Shown here piece after piece: positions 32,028 to 39,592 of a DNA stretch of 42,040 nucleotides. The DNA lies in contig JAFURP010000009.1 of the NCBI GenBank assembly GCA_017471785.1, positions 1 through 42,040 of the forward strand, given 5' to 3'. The position numbers and the translations under genes were made by a program. The notes beneath the pieces were generated by a model that worked only from the letters and a program-made list of their open reading frames with translations, made no database searches and was not told where the DNA came from. Position 1 is the stretch's first letter. Each line of letters starts with the position of its first letter. The DNA is from Clostridia bacterium (lineage in GTDB: Bacteria; Bacillota; Clostridia; Christensenellales; Borkfalkiaceae).

Positions 32028-33908
32028 ATGATCGTATCCAAAAACGCAAAAATTTCTCTGATTATCCCCGAAAAAGCCACCACGCGCGAAATTTACGCGG
32101 CGGAAACGCTCCAAAGCTATCTCCGTAAGATCTTCAACGCCGAAGCCGTCGTTTGCAAGGAGGGCGAAAGCGTGAGCGGAAACGCGATCGTTATCGGCGG
32201 TCCCGAAAGAAACGCGGAGGCGGCGAAATACATAAGCGAAGCGGCGTTCCGCGCCCTTTTTACGGGTCCCGAGGGCATTTGTATCAAGGCGCTTGACGAA
32301 AACCGTATCCTTATCGCAGGCAGTTCGTGGCACGTGGGCGAATGTGAACGCGGAACGGTATACGGCGTTTTCGAGTTTCTCGAACGCTTTTTGGGCTGTA
32401 CGCTCGCGGCGTACTCACACCCCGAAGCGGACGCAGGCGAGATCGTCCCCATGCTCGACGAGATCGACCTTGACGGTATCGATTATTGCAAAAGCGGCGC
32501 CGACCTCCCCTACCGCACCGCCATCGTGCAGTACGGGGACTGGGCTGGAAACTGCGATCACGGCTTAAACGTACCCTTTTTCGATTGGCTCGTTAAAAAC
32601 CGCTACAACCGTATACTTACTTGGGCGAGCGTTTACGAATATTTCAAAAAGCACGGTTTGCTCGCCGAGATCGAACGCCGCGGCATACGGTTTACGGTCG
32701 GGCATCACGAATCCTCCCGTCTTTTCCTGCCGCCCGAGGGCAACGAAAATTTCCCCGAGCCGTATTATAAAACGCACCCCGAATATTACAAGCTTCTTGA
32801 GGACGGCACGCGGTTTTTCAGCGAATCCTATTGGGGACAATGGATATTTTGCAGTCGCAACGACGAAGCGATCGCCGAGGTCGCGAAAAACGTCACCGCT
32901 TGGCTTTCGGACAATCCGTCGGTGGATATCCTCGCCTTTTGGCCCAACGACGGTACCGCGCCGCAATGCCGTTGCCCCAAATGCAAGCCCTATTCCAAAG
33001 TGGAAAACTACGCGCATTTCGTCAACGGCGTAGTGAAGGAGGTGAAAAAGACGCATCCGCACGTAAAATTCGATATGCTCCTTTACGTGGACCTTTGGGA
33101 ATGCCCCGAGGGGTTGGAATTGGATCCGTCCGTACTGATCGACGAATCGACTTGGGCTGCCGAAGGCTTGCGTACCGTCGGAAAGCCCGACGGGTCCTGT
33201 TTGAACGGAACGAAGCTCGAAGCCAATCTTCTCCAATGGAAAAAAACGGGCGCCGAGGTCGTATATTACGATTATTATATGGGCGTTTACAGTTTGCGGC
33301 AGCGTTGGATCCCGATGGCGGACGAGATACAAAGCATATGGAAAAACTTCGTCCGAAAGGGCATTTCGGGCGCAGGCACGCAAATCGAATGCTTCAATTT
33401 GTGGAACCATATCTTCAATTTCTACACCTTTGGCAGAACGGGCTACGACACCTCCCTTTCCATGCAGGACAACCTCAAACGGTTTACGCGCCTGTTCGGC
33501 GACGGAGGCGCGGAGATCGCGGAGATCGTCACGGCGTTGGAAGCCTGCCTTGACGGTCAAGTCCCCATTCCGCAATGCGGACACTATCTCACGGCGCATA
33601 TCGATAAGGAAGCTATCTACGCAAAATTCGAACGGGCGCTCGAACGCGCCCAAACGCCGAGATACCGCAACAATATCCGTATGCTGAGAATGGTGTTTCG
33701 GTATACCGACTTGGAAACGGGCGAGCCTTTCTCCTCCAACCACAAATTCGCAAAGGTAGTCGACGGCTACGAGGACGCCACGGGCGAGCTTGCCAAGCTG
33801 ACGGAATTCGACAGCTACTGCCACGGCAGCACGGGCTTCGGCGTGAATTTCCCCCTCAAAAGCGATAAAATTTACGCCGTCGACGATAAATGGTACCGCT
33901 TCGAATGA
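32028..33908 (+). CDS. DUF4838 glycosidase-like protein
   Basis: 626 residues, no signal peptide. The first 115 or so residues resemble the small domain in front of family 20/67 glycoside hydrolases (AAETLQSYLRKIFNAEAV, IAGSSWHVGECERGTVYGVFEFLERFLGCTLAAY). The centre (about 160-440) fits DUF4838, a predicted TIM barrel: NRILTWASVYEYFKKHG, FTVGHHESSRLF, NPSVDILAFWPNDG, CRCPKC (possible metal or structural Cys pair), YYDYYMGVYSLRQRWIP. The C-terminal 150 residues are helical. Proteins of this type occur in polysaccharide-degrading loci; the substrate is unknown, and lack of export suggests intracellular action on an imported oligosaccharide. It is convergent with the DUF4091 gene. Confidence 0.85.
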   Translation: MIVSKNAKISLIIPEKATTREIYAAETLQSYLRKIFNAEAVVCKEGESVSGNAIVIGGPERNAEAAKYISEAAFRALFTGPEGICIKALDENRILIAGSSWHVGECERGTVYGVFEFLERFLGCTLAAYSHPEADAGEIVPMLDEIDLDGIDYCKSGADLPYRTAIVQYGDWAGNCDHGLNVPFFDWLVKNRYNRILTWASVYEYFKKHGLLAEIERRGIRFTVGHHESSRLFLPPEGNENFPEPYYKTHPEYYKLLEDGTRFFSESYWGQWIFCSRNDEAIAEVAKNVTAWLSDNPSVDILAFWPNDGTAPQCRCPKCKPYSKVENYAHFVNGVVKEVKKTHPHVKFDMLLYVDLWECPEGLELDPSVLIDESTWAAEGLRTVGKPDGSCLNGTKLEANLLQWKKTGAEVVYYDYYMGVYSLRQRWIPMADEIQSIWKNFVRKGISGAGTQIECFNLWNHIFNFYTFGRTGYDTSLSMQDNLKRFTRLFGDGGAEIAEIVTALEACLDGQVPIPQCGHYLTAHIDKEAIYAKFERALERAQTPRYRNNIRMLRMVFRYTDLETGEPFSSNHKFAKVVDGYEDATGELAKLTEFDSYCHGSTGFGVNFPLKSDKIYAVDDKWYRFE

Positions 33909-33916
33909 TCTTATAG

Positions 33917-33950
33917 ACGAAAAAACCGCCCCTGTCGGGGCGCTTTTTTT
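33917..33950. terminator. Bidirectional terminator between DUF4838 and DUF4091 genes
   Basis: CGCCCC-TGTC-GGGGCG stem flanked by A-runs on the left and T7 on the right; the minus-strand stop codon touches it. Confidence 0.85.
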
Positions 33951-35583
33951 ACGCTTTTATGCCTACCAAGCTTAAAATTTCTCCGCGCAAAGCCGTGTAA
34001 TCGGCCTCGAGCAGCGAATAATCGTTTACGTTCCGCAAGCCGTATTTGGCGAACAGCTCGAGTATCTTCTCGCGCCCTACCTTACCTTGCACGAACAGCA
34101 ATTCGCGATAGTCCTGCCAACCGTCGCTGACGATCTCGTTGCGAATGGAATCGAGCGGCTTGCCCTCGGCAGGGTATACCGTGAACGGGTCGCCGGCAGG
34201 GAACGCGCCACCTGCGTCGTTGACGAAATAGGGGTCGATATTGTGCTTGGACAGCTCCGTTTTCCAAAAGTTGAAGCCCCAATGCAAGAAGCCGGCGAGC
34301 GGATACAAATACGCCTGATACCCCAAAACGCGCGTTCGGAGCGCAGGGTGCACGATAAAACGGTTGGTCGCGTTTTTGCTCGTACCGCAAAAATAATACG
34401 CGCCGAATTTATTGCATTTCCCGACGAAATGCTTCAAGCAACCGCTGTCCACGACGGGGATATCGACCAGCTCCATAAACCGCGGGTCGGAAAGCGCGTC
34501 GATCACGGGCAGCTCCCCGATCAGCCCTTTCACGAATCTCCGAAGAGAGGTGTATTTTTCCAGATCCTTTTCCTGCGGCTCGTCGAAAATATGGAAATAG
34601 CACCGCTTTTGCAAGCCCTTTCGCTCTATATAATTAACGAGCGCGGGCAAAAAGCTTTGCATAAACGCCACGTATTCCGCCCCTTCCGAATCGGTTTCCC
34701 AACCGAAGATCTTCTCGTAGCCGTTCTCCGTCGTCGCCACGATCTTGGGCGCGTGCAAGCCGCCCCATTGCGTGTATAAATGGGAAAATTCGATATATTC
34801 GACGCCCAACGCAAGCGCGTTGTCGATAAACTCGTCCAGCCTCGAAAAATCAAACGCGTATTCCCCGTTCGTCCGCTTTACGCCCACGAGCTGTACCGTC
34901 GGGCGCTCCGTCCCCACCGCCGTATCGAGCGGCGGCGTAAACAACGGCGTGAGCAGGGTGTTTACCCCGTGCGCCACCGCGTTCTTGATATATTCGTTCA
35001 GCACCTCGTAATACGCTTTTGAAAAAACCTCCAAATCATACCACTCGGCAAGACAATCGTAGTGCAACCAGTTTGCGTTGAAAATATCCAGCTCGGGCAA
35101 AGTCTCGTCCACGACCTTGAGCGTATATTCCACCCGTCCCAACTCGCCGTCGGGATTTTTTACGGTGAAGCAAAGGGCGTGCTCGCCTACGGGCAACCCT
35201 CTTTCGCCGCCGCAAACGGTCACCCAACAGGAGGTCCATTGATCGGGATAAACGGTCAAATCGTTTTCGCGAAACTCGCGGAGCAGATCGGGATATAAGC
35301 CGCCCTCCTTGCCCATTACGAAATCGTCGTCGCCGTTGACGTCGAAATTATAGGTGTATTTAACGGGCACGTCCTCCACGAGCCTGAGCGTAGCGTACGG
35401 CGCAAGCGTACCGTCTACGGATATTTCACAATCCCGCAAACGGTCCTTGCCGCAAAATACCACCTGAAAATTATACCGCGCGTTGGCAAAGCAAACGCCG
35501 CTTCTTTCCTCCGTTTTCGGCGCTTCGTACTTGCGTATCTTTTCGATCGCGCCCACGGTTTTTAAGATAAATCTATCGTTCAT
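33949..35583 (-). CDS. DUF4091 / GH123-like glycosidase
   Basis: 544 residues, no signal peptide. An N-terminal beta-sandwich (about 1-165) is followed by a TIM barrel (about 170-460) containing FHIFDEPQEKDLEKY, where Asp334-Glu335 match the catalytic pair of GH123 N-acetylgalactosaminidases. LLTPLFTPPLDT, IEFSHLYTQWGG, LHWGFNFWK and the late D-x-F-x-V-Y-P segment (GDPFTVYP) are DUF4091 family blocks. It probably cleaves beta-linked N-acetylhexosamine from host or microbial glycans. It starts 24 nt after the AraC-type regulator gene, behind AGAGGA, so the regulator likely controls it. Confidence 0.87.
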   Translation of the reverse strand: MNDRFILKTVGAIEKIRKYEAPKTEERSGVCFANARYNFQVVFCGKDRLRDCEISVDGTLAPYATLRLVEDVPVKYTYNFDVNGDDDFVMGKEGGLYPDLLREFRENDLTVYPDQWTSCWVTVCGGERGLPVGEHALCFTVKNPDGELGRVEYTLKVVDETLPELDIFNANWLHYDCLAEWYDLEVFSKAYYEVLNEYIKNAVAHGVNTLLTPLFTPPLDTAVGTERPTVQLVGVKRTNGEYAFDFSRLDEFIDNALALGVEYIEFSHLYTQWGGLHAPKIVATTENGYEKIFGWETDSEGAEYVAFMQSFLPALVNYIERKGLQKRCYFHIFDEPQEKDLEKYTSLRRFVKGLIGELPVIDALSDPRFMELVDIPVVDSGCLKHFVGKCNKFGAYYFCGTSKNATNRFIVHPALRTRVLGYQAYLYPLAGFLHWGFNFWKTELSKHNIDPYFVNDAGGAFPAGDPFTVYPAEGKPLDSIRNEIVSDGWQDYRELLFVQGKVGREKILELFAKYGLRNVNDYSLLEADYTALRGEILSLVGIKA

Positions 35584-35607
35584 GATTCCTCTTTTCGTCT
35601 TTTTTTA

Positions 35608-36519
35608 TTACTCTTCCTTTTTCTCCGCAGCGTCTTTCCTACGGTTTTTCGCCTTTACCTGCGCCACGTACATACTCGGCGTGCAAGGAGGCGGTTGATT
35701 GAGCGCCTTGAACACGCGACTGAAATAGTACGGGCAGTCAAATCCCACCATATACGCCACCCTTTTCACCGAGGTCTCGCCGCCGTCAAAGAGCAGCTTC
35801 GCCTTGTGGATACGCAAACTCGTAATATAATTGCTCATAGGCACGCCCACCGTTTTGACGAACAGGCGCGAAAGATACGCCTTGTTCAAATTACAATGCT
35901 CCGCGACCACGCTCAAGGACAGGTCCACGCGTTGATAGTTGCGCTCGATAAAATCCTGCGCCTTCAATACGTGGCTTGGCTCGACGACGCTCTTTACCTC
36001 GGGCGCAACGCTACCCTCCTGTAACAGCGCGGAAAACACGCCGTATAGCTTCGCTTTACAAAGAATTTCCGCGAACTCGGGAAACGCCTCGCATTCCCGT
36101 AAATTGTCCGTAAACAGCCTGGCTATCCTCGCGCGGTTTTTCACGCGTACCACGGGATTTTCCGCGCGCACGTTCAGCTTCGCAAGCAACGTCGGCACGT
36201 TCGTACCCGTAAAGGTAAACCAGCTATACCGCCAAGGCGATTTGAAGTCGGGATAATATCGGATATCGTGCGAAGCGATCAAAAAGAAAAGCTCGCCCTT
36301 TTTCACCCGTTGCGGCTCGCCGCCTTCGTATTGAATATATCCCGCGCCCGAATGGACGAAGTGCACGGAATAATTCAAATAATGCGGATCCACGGAGGGA
36401 GCGCGGTTTTTACCGCATTGCTCCTCGCCGTAGGAATCCACCTGCAGCTGCACGGAGGTAAACGACGGTACGGAAAAATTGTTTTCAAATTCCTGTATCT
36501 TTTTCTTTTCCTTTTCCAT
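35608..36519 (-). CDS. AraC family transcriptional regulator
   Basis: 303 residues. The N-terminal half (about 45-120) is a cupin-like sensor (YSVHFVHSGAGYIQYEGG...VKKGELFFLIA). The C-terminal 100 residues carry the two AraC helix-turn-helix units: LSLSVVAEHCNLNKAYLSRLF and SVKRVAYMVGFDCPYYFSRVFK. The usual end 'G.sP..yR' is replaced by NQPPPCTPSMYVAQ, and the protein then runs into a Lys/Glu-rich tail. Start choice is uncertain: the ATG at 36519 has only GGGA upstream, and a GTG at 36540 is in frame. It probably senses a sugar and controls the DUF4091 gene downstream. Confidence 0.88.
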   Translation of the reverse strand: MEKEKKKIQEFENNFSVPSFTSVQLQVDSYGEEQCGKNRAPSVDPHYLNYSVHFVHSGAGYIQYEGGEPQRVKKGELFFLIASHDIRYYPDFKSPWRYSWFTFTGTNVPTLLAKLNVRAENPVVRVKNRARIARLFTDNLRECEAFPEFAEILCKAKLYGVFSALLQEGSVAPEVKSVVEPSHVLKAQDFIERNYQRVDLSLSVVAEHCNLNKAYLSRLFVKTVGVPMSNYITSLRIHKAKLLFDGGETSVKRVAYMVGFDCPYYFSRVFKALNQPPPCTPSMYVAQVKAKNRRKDAAEKKEE

Positions 36520-36529
36520 AGAAAAATCC

Positions 36530-36569
36530 CAAAACGGCACACGGGGACGAAATCGTCGCCGCGTACCGT
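36530..36569 (-). terminator. Terminator after the metallophosphoesterase gene
   Basis: Minus strand ACGGTACGCGG pairs with CCGTGTGCCGT (with G-U pairs) around an inner GACGA/TCGTC hairpin, followed by TTTT and, after GGGA, TTTTT. It lies between the surface operon and the AraC gene and may allow partial read-through. Confidence 0.65.
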
Positions 36570-36584
36570 TTCCTTGTGTTCCGT

Positions 36585-38204
36585 TTACGCGTTATAGGTA
36601 AACTCGTAGGTGAGCGGCGTTGCGCTCTCGTTATGCCACGTATCGATCGCCGTCAGCTTCAGGATATACGTTTCCCCGTCCACGAGGTTATACCCTGCCT
36701 TATTGCTCACAGCCGTCGTATCCTCCGTGATCACGGTGCGGATAGGCGTCATCGTGTATTCCGAACCGATATAGATATAATTTCTATCGGTATAATAACA
36801 GCTCGTACCGTCCACTTCTACCGTCGTGGAGTTGGACTGTATCCATTCGAAATCGGTAGACAACGCCGCCCGGATACCCGTCGTATTATTATAAAATTCT
36901 ACGGGCACGTTCGTCTCTTTATTGACGAGCTGTAAACGGTAGCACTCGATACCGTCCTTATCCTTTGCCGCATCGAAGGTGATCACCAAGCGTTTCCTAT
37001 CCTCGTAGTGATACAAGCCGCCGCCTGCGTAAACCGCTCTCGAATCCTCGTACGCGATCTTATGCACCGTCGCGCCCTCGCTCCACACGGGCAAGTCCGT
37101 TTCGTCGTTCCTGTCCGCCGTATACAACCAAGTGCTCTTATCGCCCGCCTTTTCGATATAACGGATAAGCTGCTTCCCCTCGTTGCCCGTACCGATCTCA
37201 TTGTAGAATTCGCGAAGCACCAGGTTATACGGAAGCAAGCGCATTCTGCCCTCCGCGTCCACCTCCACGATGGTCATACCCGAAACCGCCGCGTTGCCCT
37301 CGCCTTGATAAACGAGATAGTTTCTATCCGCCATATCCGTTTGTTGACAAGCATAGGTCAACGCCCCGGGGGTCAACGTCGTGTAATCGTGCTGCATGAT
37401 CGTACGGGGATGCACGACGGGATCGTGCAAATGCGCGCTGAAAGAAACGAGGTTGGTATAATTTTTGAACAATTCCGTAAAATCGTTCTCCATATTCCAA
37501 GAGGGTGCGGCCGTTTGCGAGCCCAAAATGGTATTTCCTATGGGGTGATGATGGAAAGCAAAGACGGGTTTCATTTCTCCCGTATCCGCCACCGCCTCGT
37601 CCAGCGATTCCTCTATCCATTCCAGATCGCATTCGGGATCGGGCGATTGCGAATAATTGCCGTCCTCGTCGGAACGCACGTTGGAAATGGTAACGAAATG
37701 ATAGCCGTTGATGACCGCGTGCGTACCCATATCGTTCGCCGTATAAATTTTATGGTCGTTTTTCGTACCCTCGATCAATTCGTGCCCCGCCTGCAAGCAA
37801 AGGAAGGTGGTTTCGGGCAAAATATTCTTTTGCCAAGACTCCATATACTGCTGATACTCGTCCGCTTTGCCGTACTCCACGTAGTCGCCGATGACCACCA
37901 CCGCGTCCAGCTTATCGTACTCCTGCGTGCGCGAATACGCATATGCGTCCGTAAACATATTTTCCACGCGCTTGCGATTTTGCGCCGTGTACGTTTCGGT
38001 CACGTGCGTATCGCCCACAGCCACGAAGCGGAGCACGGGGGTAAACTCGCTGCCGTCCATATAGTACGCCGTCGCCGTAGAGGCTTTATCTTCGATATAA
38101 TCGTTCGTTTTTGGAGCGGTCGCGCCGTTCACGCTCGTTGCCGAGCAAGCCGCAAGCAGCAAACACATCACACCCGAAAGCGCCAAAGAAATTTTTCTTC
38201 TCAT
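36585..38204 (-). CDS. Metallophosphoesterase lipoprotein
   Basis: 539 residues. The signal peptide ends LLLAAC (Cys20 lipidated), so it is outside, tethered to the membrane. Calcineurin-like metal motifs: VAVGDTHV (Asp65, His67), VIGDYVEYG (106-112), AGHELIEG in place of GNHD (140-146), AFHHHPIGN (217-223), SAHLHDP (256-262). The missing Asn of GNHD is unusual. The C-terminal 180 residues look like a beta-rich domain (YRLQLVNKETNVPVEFY, TYILKLTAIDTWHNES). The ATG overlaps the stop of the surface-protein gene by 4 nt. The substrate, perhaps a phospho-sugar or nucleotide, is unknown. Confidence 0.85.
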   Translation of the reverse strand: MRRKISLALSGVMCLLLAACSATSVNGATAPKTNDYIEDKASTATAYYMDGSEFTPVLRFVAVGDTHVTETYTAQNRKRVENMFTDAYAYSRTQEYDKLDAVVVIGDYVEYGKADEYQQYMESWQKNILPETTFLCLQAGHELIEGTKNDHKIYTANDMGTHAVINGYHFVTISNVRSDEDGNYSQSPDPECDLEWIEESLDEAVADTGEMKPVFAFHHHPIGNTILGSQTAAPSWNMENDFTELFKNYTNLVSFSAHLHDPVVHPRTIMQHDYTTLTPGALTYACQQTDMADRNYLVYQGEGNAAVSGMTIVEVDAEGRMRLLPYNLVLREFYNEIGTGNEGKQLIRYIEKAGDKSTWLYTADRNDETDLPVWSEGATVHKIAYEDSRAVYAGGGLYHYEDRKRLVITFDAAKDKDGIECYRLQLVNKETNVPVEFYNNTTGIRAALSTDFEWIQSNSTTVEVDGTSCYYTDRNYIYIGSEYTMTPIRTVITEDTTAVSNKAGYNLVDGETYILKLTAIDTWHNESATPLTYEFTYNA

Positions 38205-39592
38205 TGTTTTTTCCTCCTAACTACCAATACGATCACGTTCGCCGCCACCGCGACCGCCGCCAAGCAGCCCGCCACGATAGGCAATACGATATTGCCCGTC
38301 TTTTCGCCGCCGTTATCGTCCACTACCGTCGTCGTGGGCGGTGCGACCTCGCCCTGCGCTACGGTAAGCTTGTTCGTATACGAGCTTTCGTTGCCGTTCC
38401 GATCGCGCGCCGTGTAGATCAGGGTGTATTCCCCCGCCTCCACCGCCGTAAACGCGCCGTTTTCCGAACGCACCGTCTTACCGTCGAACTGCACCTTGAT
38501 ATCCACGGCAAGCTTGTTCCCGTCGATATCCACCGCCTCCGCGGCAGGCGCTTGCACCTTATCCTCCGTCACGTAGTTCTTTTCCAGCACCCAAGCGACG
38601 GTGAGCTGCGGCTTTTTCGAAGAAGTCAAGCCGTAATATTCCTCCAGCTTCGCCTCCTTTTCCGCCAGCGTAGCGTAGTTGCTCACGCTCGTAAACGCCG
38701 TACCGACGAATTTCGTACCGTACGCGCGCGCCGCTTCGAGCGCTTTCACGTAGCCGTCCACCACCTCGTCCGTTTGTTCGTCTTGGATATCGGGAAGCTC
38801 CGCGATACGCTTTTCGGCGTACGCCTCGGGCGTATACACCTTGATATTATCAAACAGCATCGTGCAATCGCCGTCCACGCGGAGCGCAAGCCCCGTACCG
38901 TCCTCGCCCGTTTCGATAATATCGCGGAGGAACATCTCCCCGTCGATATACAATTCCAGCAAATTATCCGTGACCTGCACGCGATAGGTGTGCGTTTCGC
39001 CGATATACAGCTCGTGGTAATAATAATTGAAGATGTGCATTTGCTGTTCGTCGTTGGTGAGCGCGGCGGTATCCATATCCTTGATATGCCAATGCTCCAC
39101 GCCCTGACCCGTCGCTTCCTGCAACCATATCGTATAGTTGGCGTATACCCAGTCCTGCGTGTAATAGTTATCTCCCGTCAACGCTTGTAAACCCTTTTGC
39201 TTGGAGTGTACGCGCACCTCGTTCGCCGAGGAATAATCCTCGGCAACGCGGTATTTGAGGCTCATCGAGGAATACAAAGCGTTCGCGTCCGCCGCTCTCG
39301 TGCAGTCGAATTCCGCCACGAAATTTTCCCGCTCCACGGGCAACTTGATTTCCGTCGCGCCGCTCGCGTTCACGACCTTCAGCACGTTGTTCTCGTCCAC
39401 CGCTTCGACGCCTACCGTGCTTGCGCTATCCGATTTCGTTACCGCGAAATCCGCAGGCGTTTCCGCTTCCGCAAAGTCCTGTACGTACGTTTGCGCCTCG
39501 TCCGCGTTTGCGGATACCGCCGCAAAGGGAGCTACGCAAATCGCCGCGCTCATAGCAAGCGCCAAGGTCAAAAATAATTTTTTACTCTTCAT
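38201..39592 (-). CDS. Membrane-anchored surface protein with LamG-like and Ig-like domains
   Basis: 463 residues. Signal peptide (1-30, ending AAVSANADE). Residues about 60-255 resemble a LamG/concanavalin-like sandwich (YRVQVTDNLLELYIDGEMFLRD, FDNIKVYTPEAY), the type that binds carbohydrates. A helical linker follows, then an Ig-like repeat (FDGKTVRSENGAFTAVEAGEYTLIYTARDRNGNESSY). The C-terminus is a single hydrophobic helix NIVLPIVAGCLAAVAVAANVIVLVV and RRKKQ, with no LPXTG. Its ATG lies 11 nt inside the end of the upstream gene, and its stop overlaps the metallophosphoesterase start, giving a tightly coupled trio. Sugar binding is an inference from fold. Confidence 0.85.
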   Translation of the reverse strand: MKSKKLFLTLALAMSAAICVAPFAAVSANADEAQTYVQDFAEAETPADFAVTKSDSASTVGVEAVDENNVLKVVNASGATEIKLPVERENFVAEFDCTRAADANALYSSMSLKYRVAEDYSSANEVRVHSKQKGLQALTGDNYYTQDWVYANYTIWLQEATGQGVEHWHIKDMDTAALTNDEQQMHIFNYYYHELYIGETHTYRVQVTDNLLELYIDGEMFLRDIIETGEDGTGLALRVDGDCTMLFDNIKVYTPEAYAEKRIAELPDIQDEQTDEVVDGYVKALEAARAYGTKFVGTAFTSVSNYATLAEKEAKLEEYYGLTSSKKPQLTVAWVLEKNYVTEDKVQAPAAEAVDIDGNKLAVDIKVQFDGKTVRSENGAFTAVEAGEYTLIYTARDRNGNESSYTNKLTVAQGEVAPPTTTVVDDNGGEKTGNIVLPIVAGCLAAVAVAANVIVLVVRRKKQ

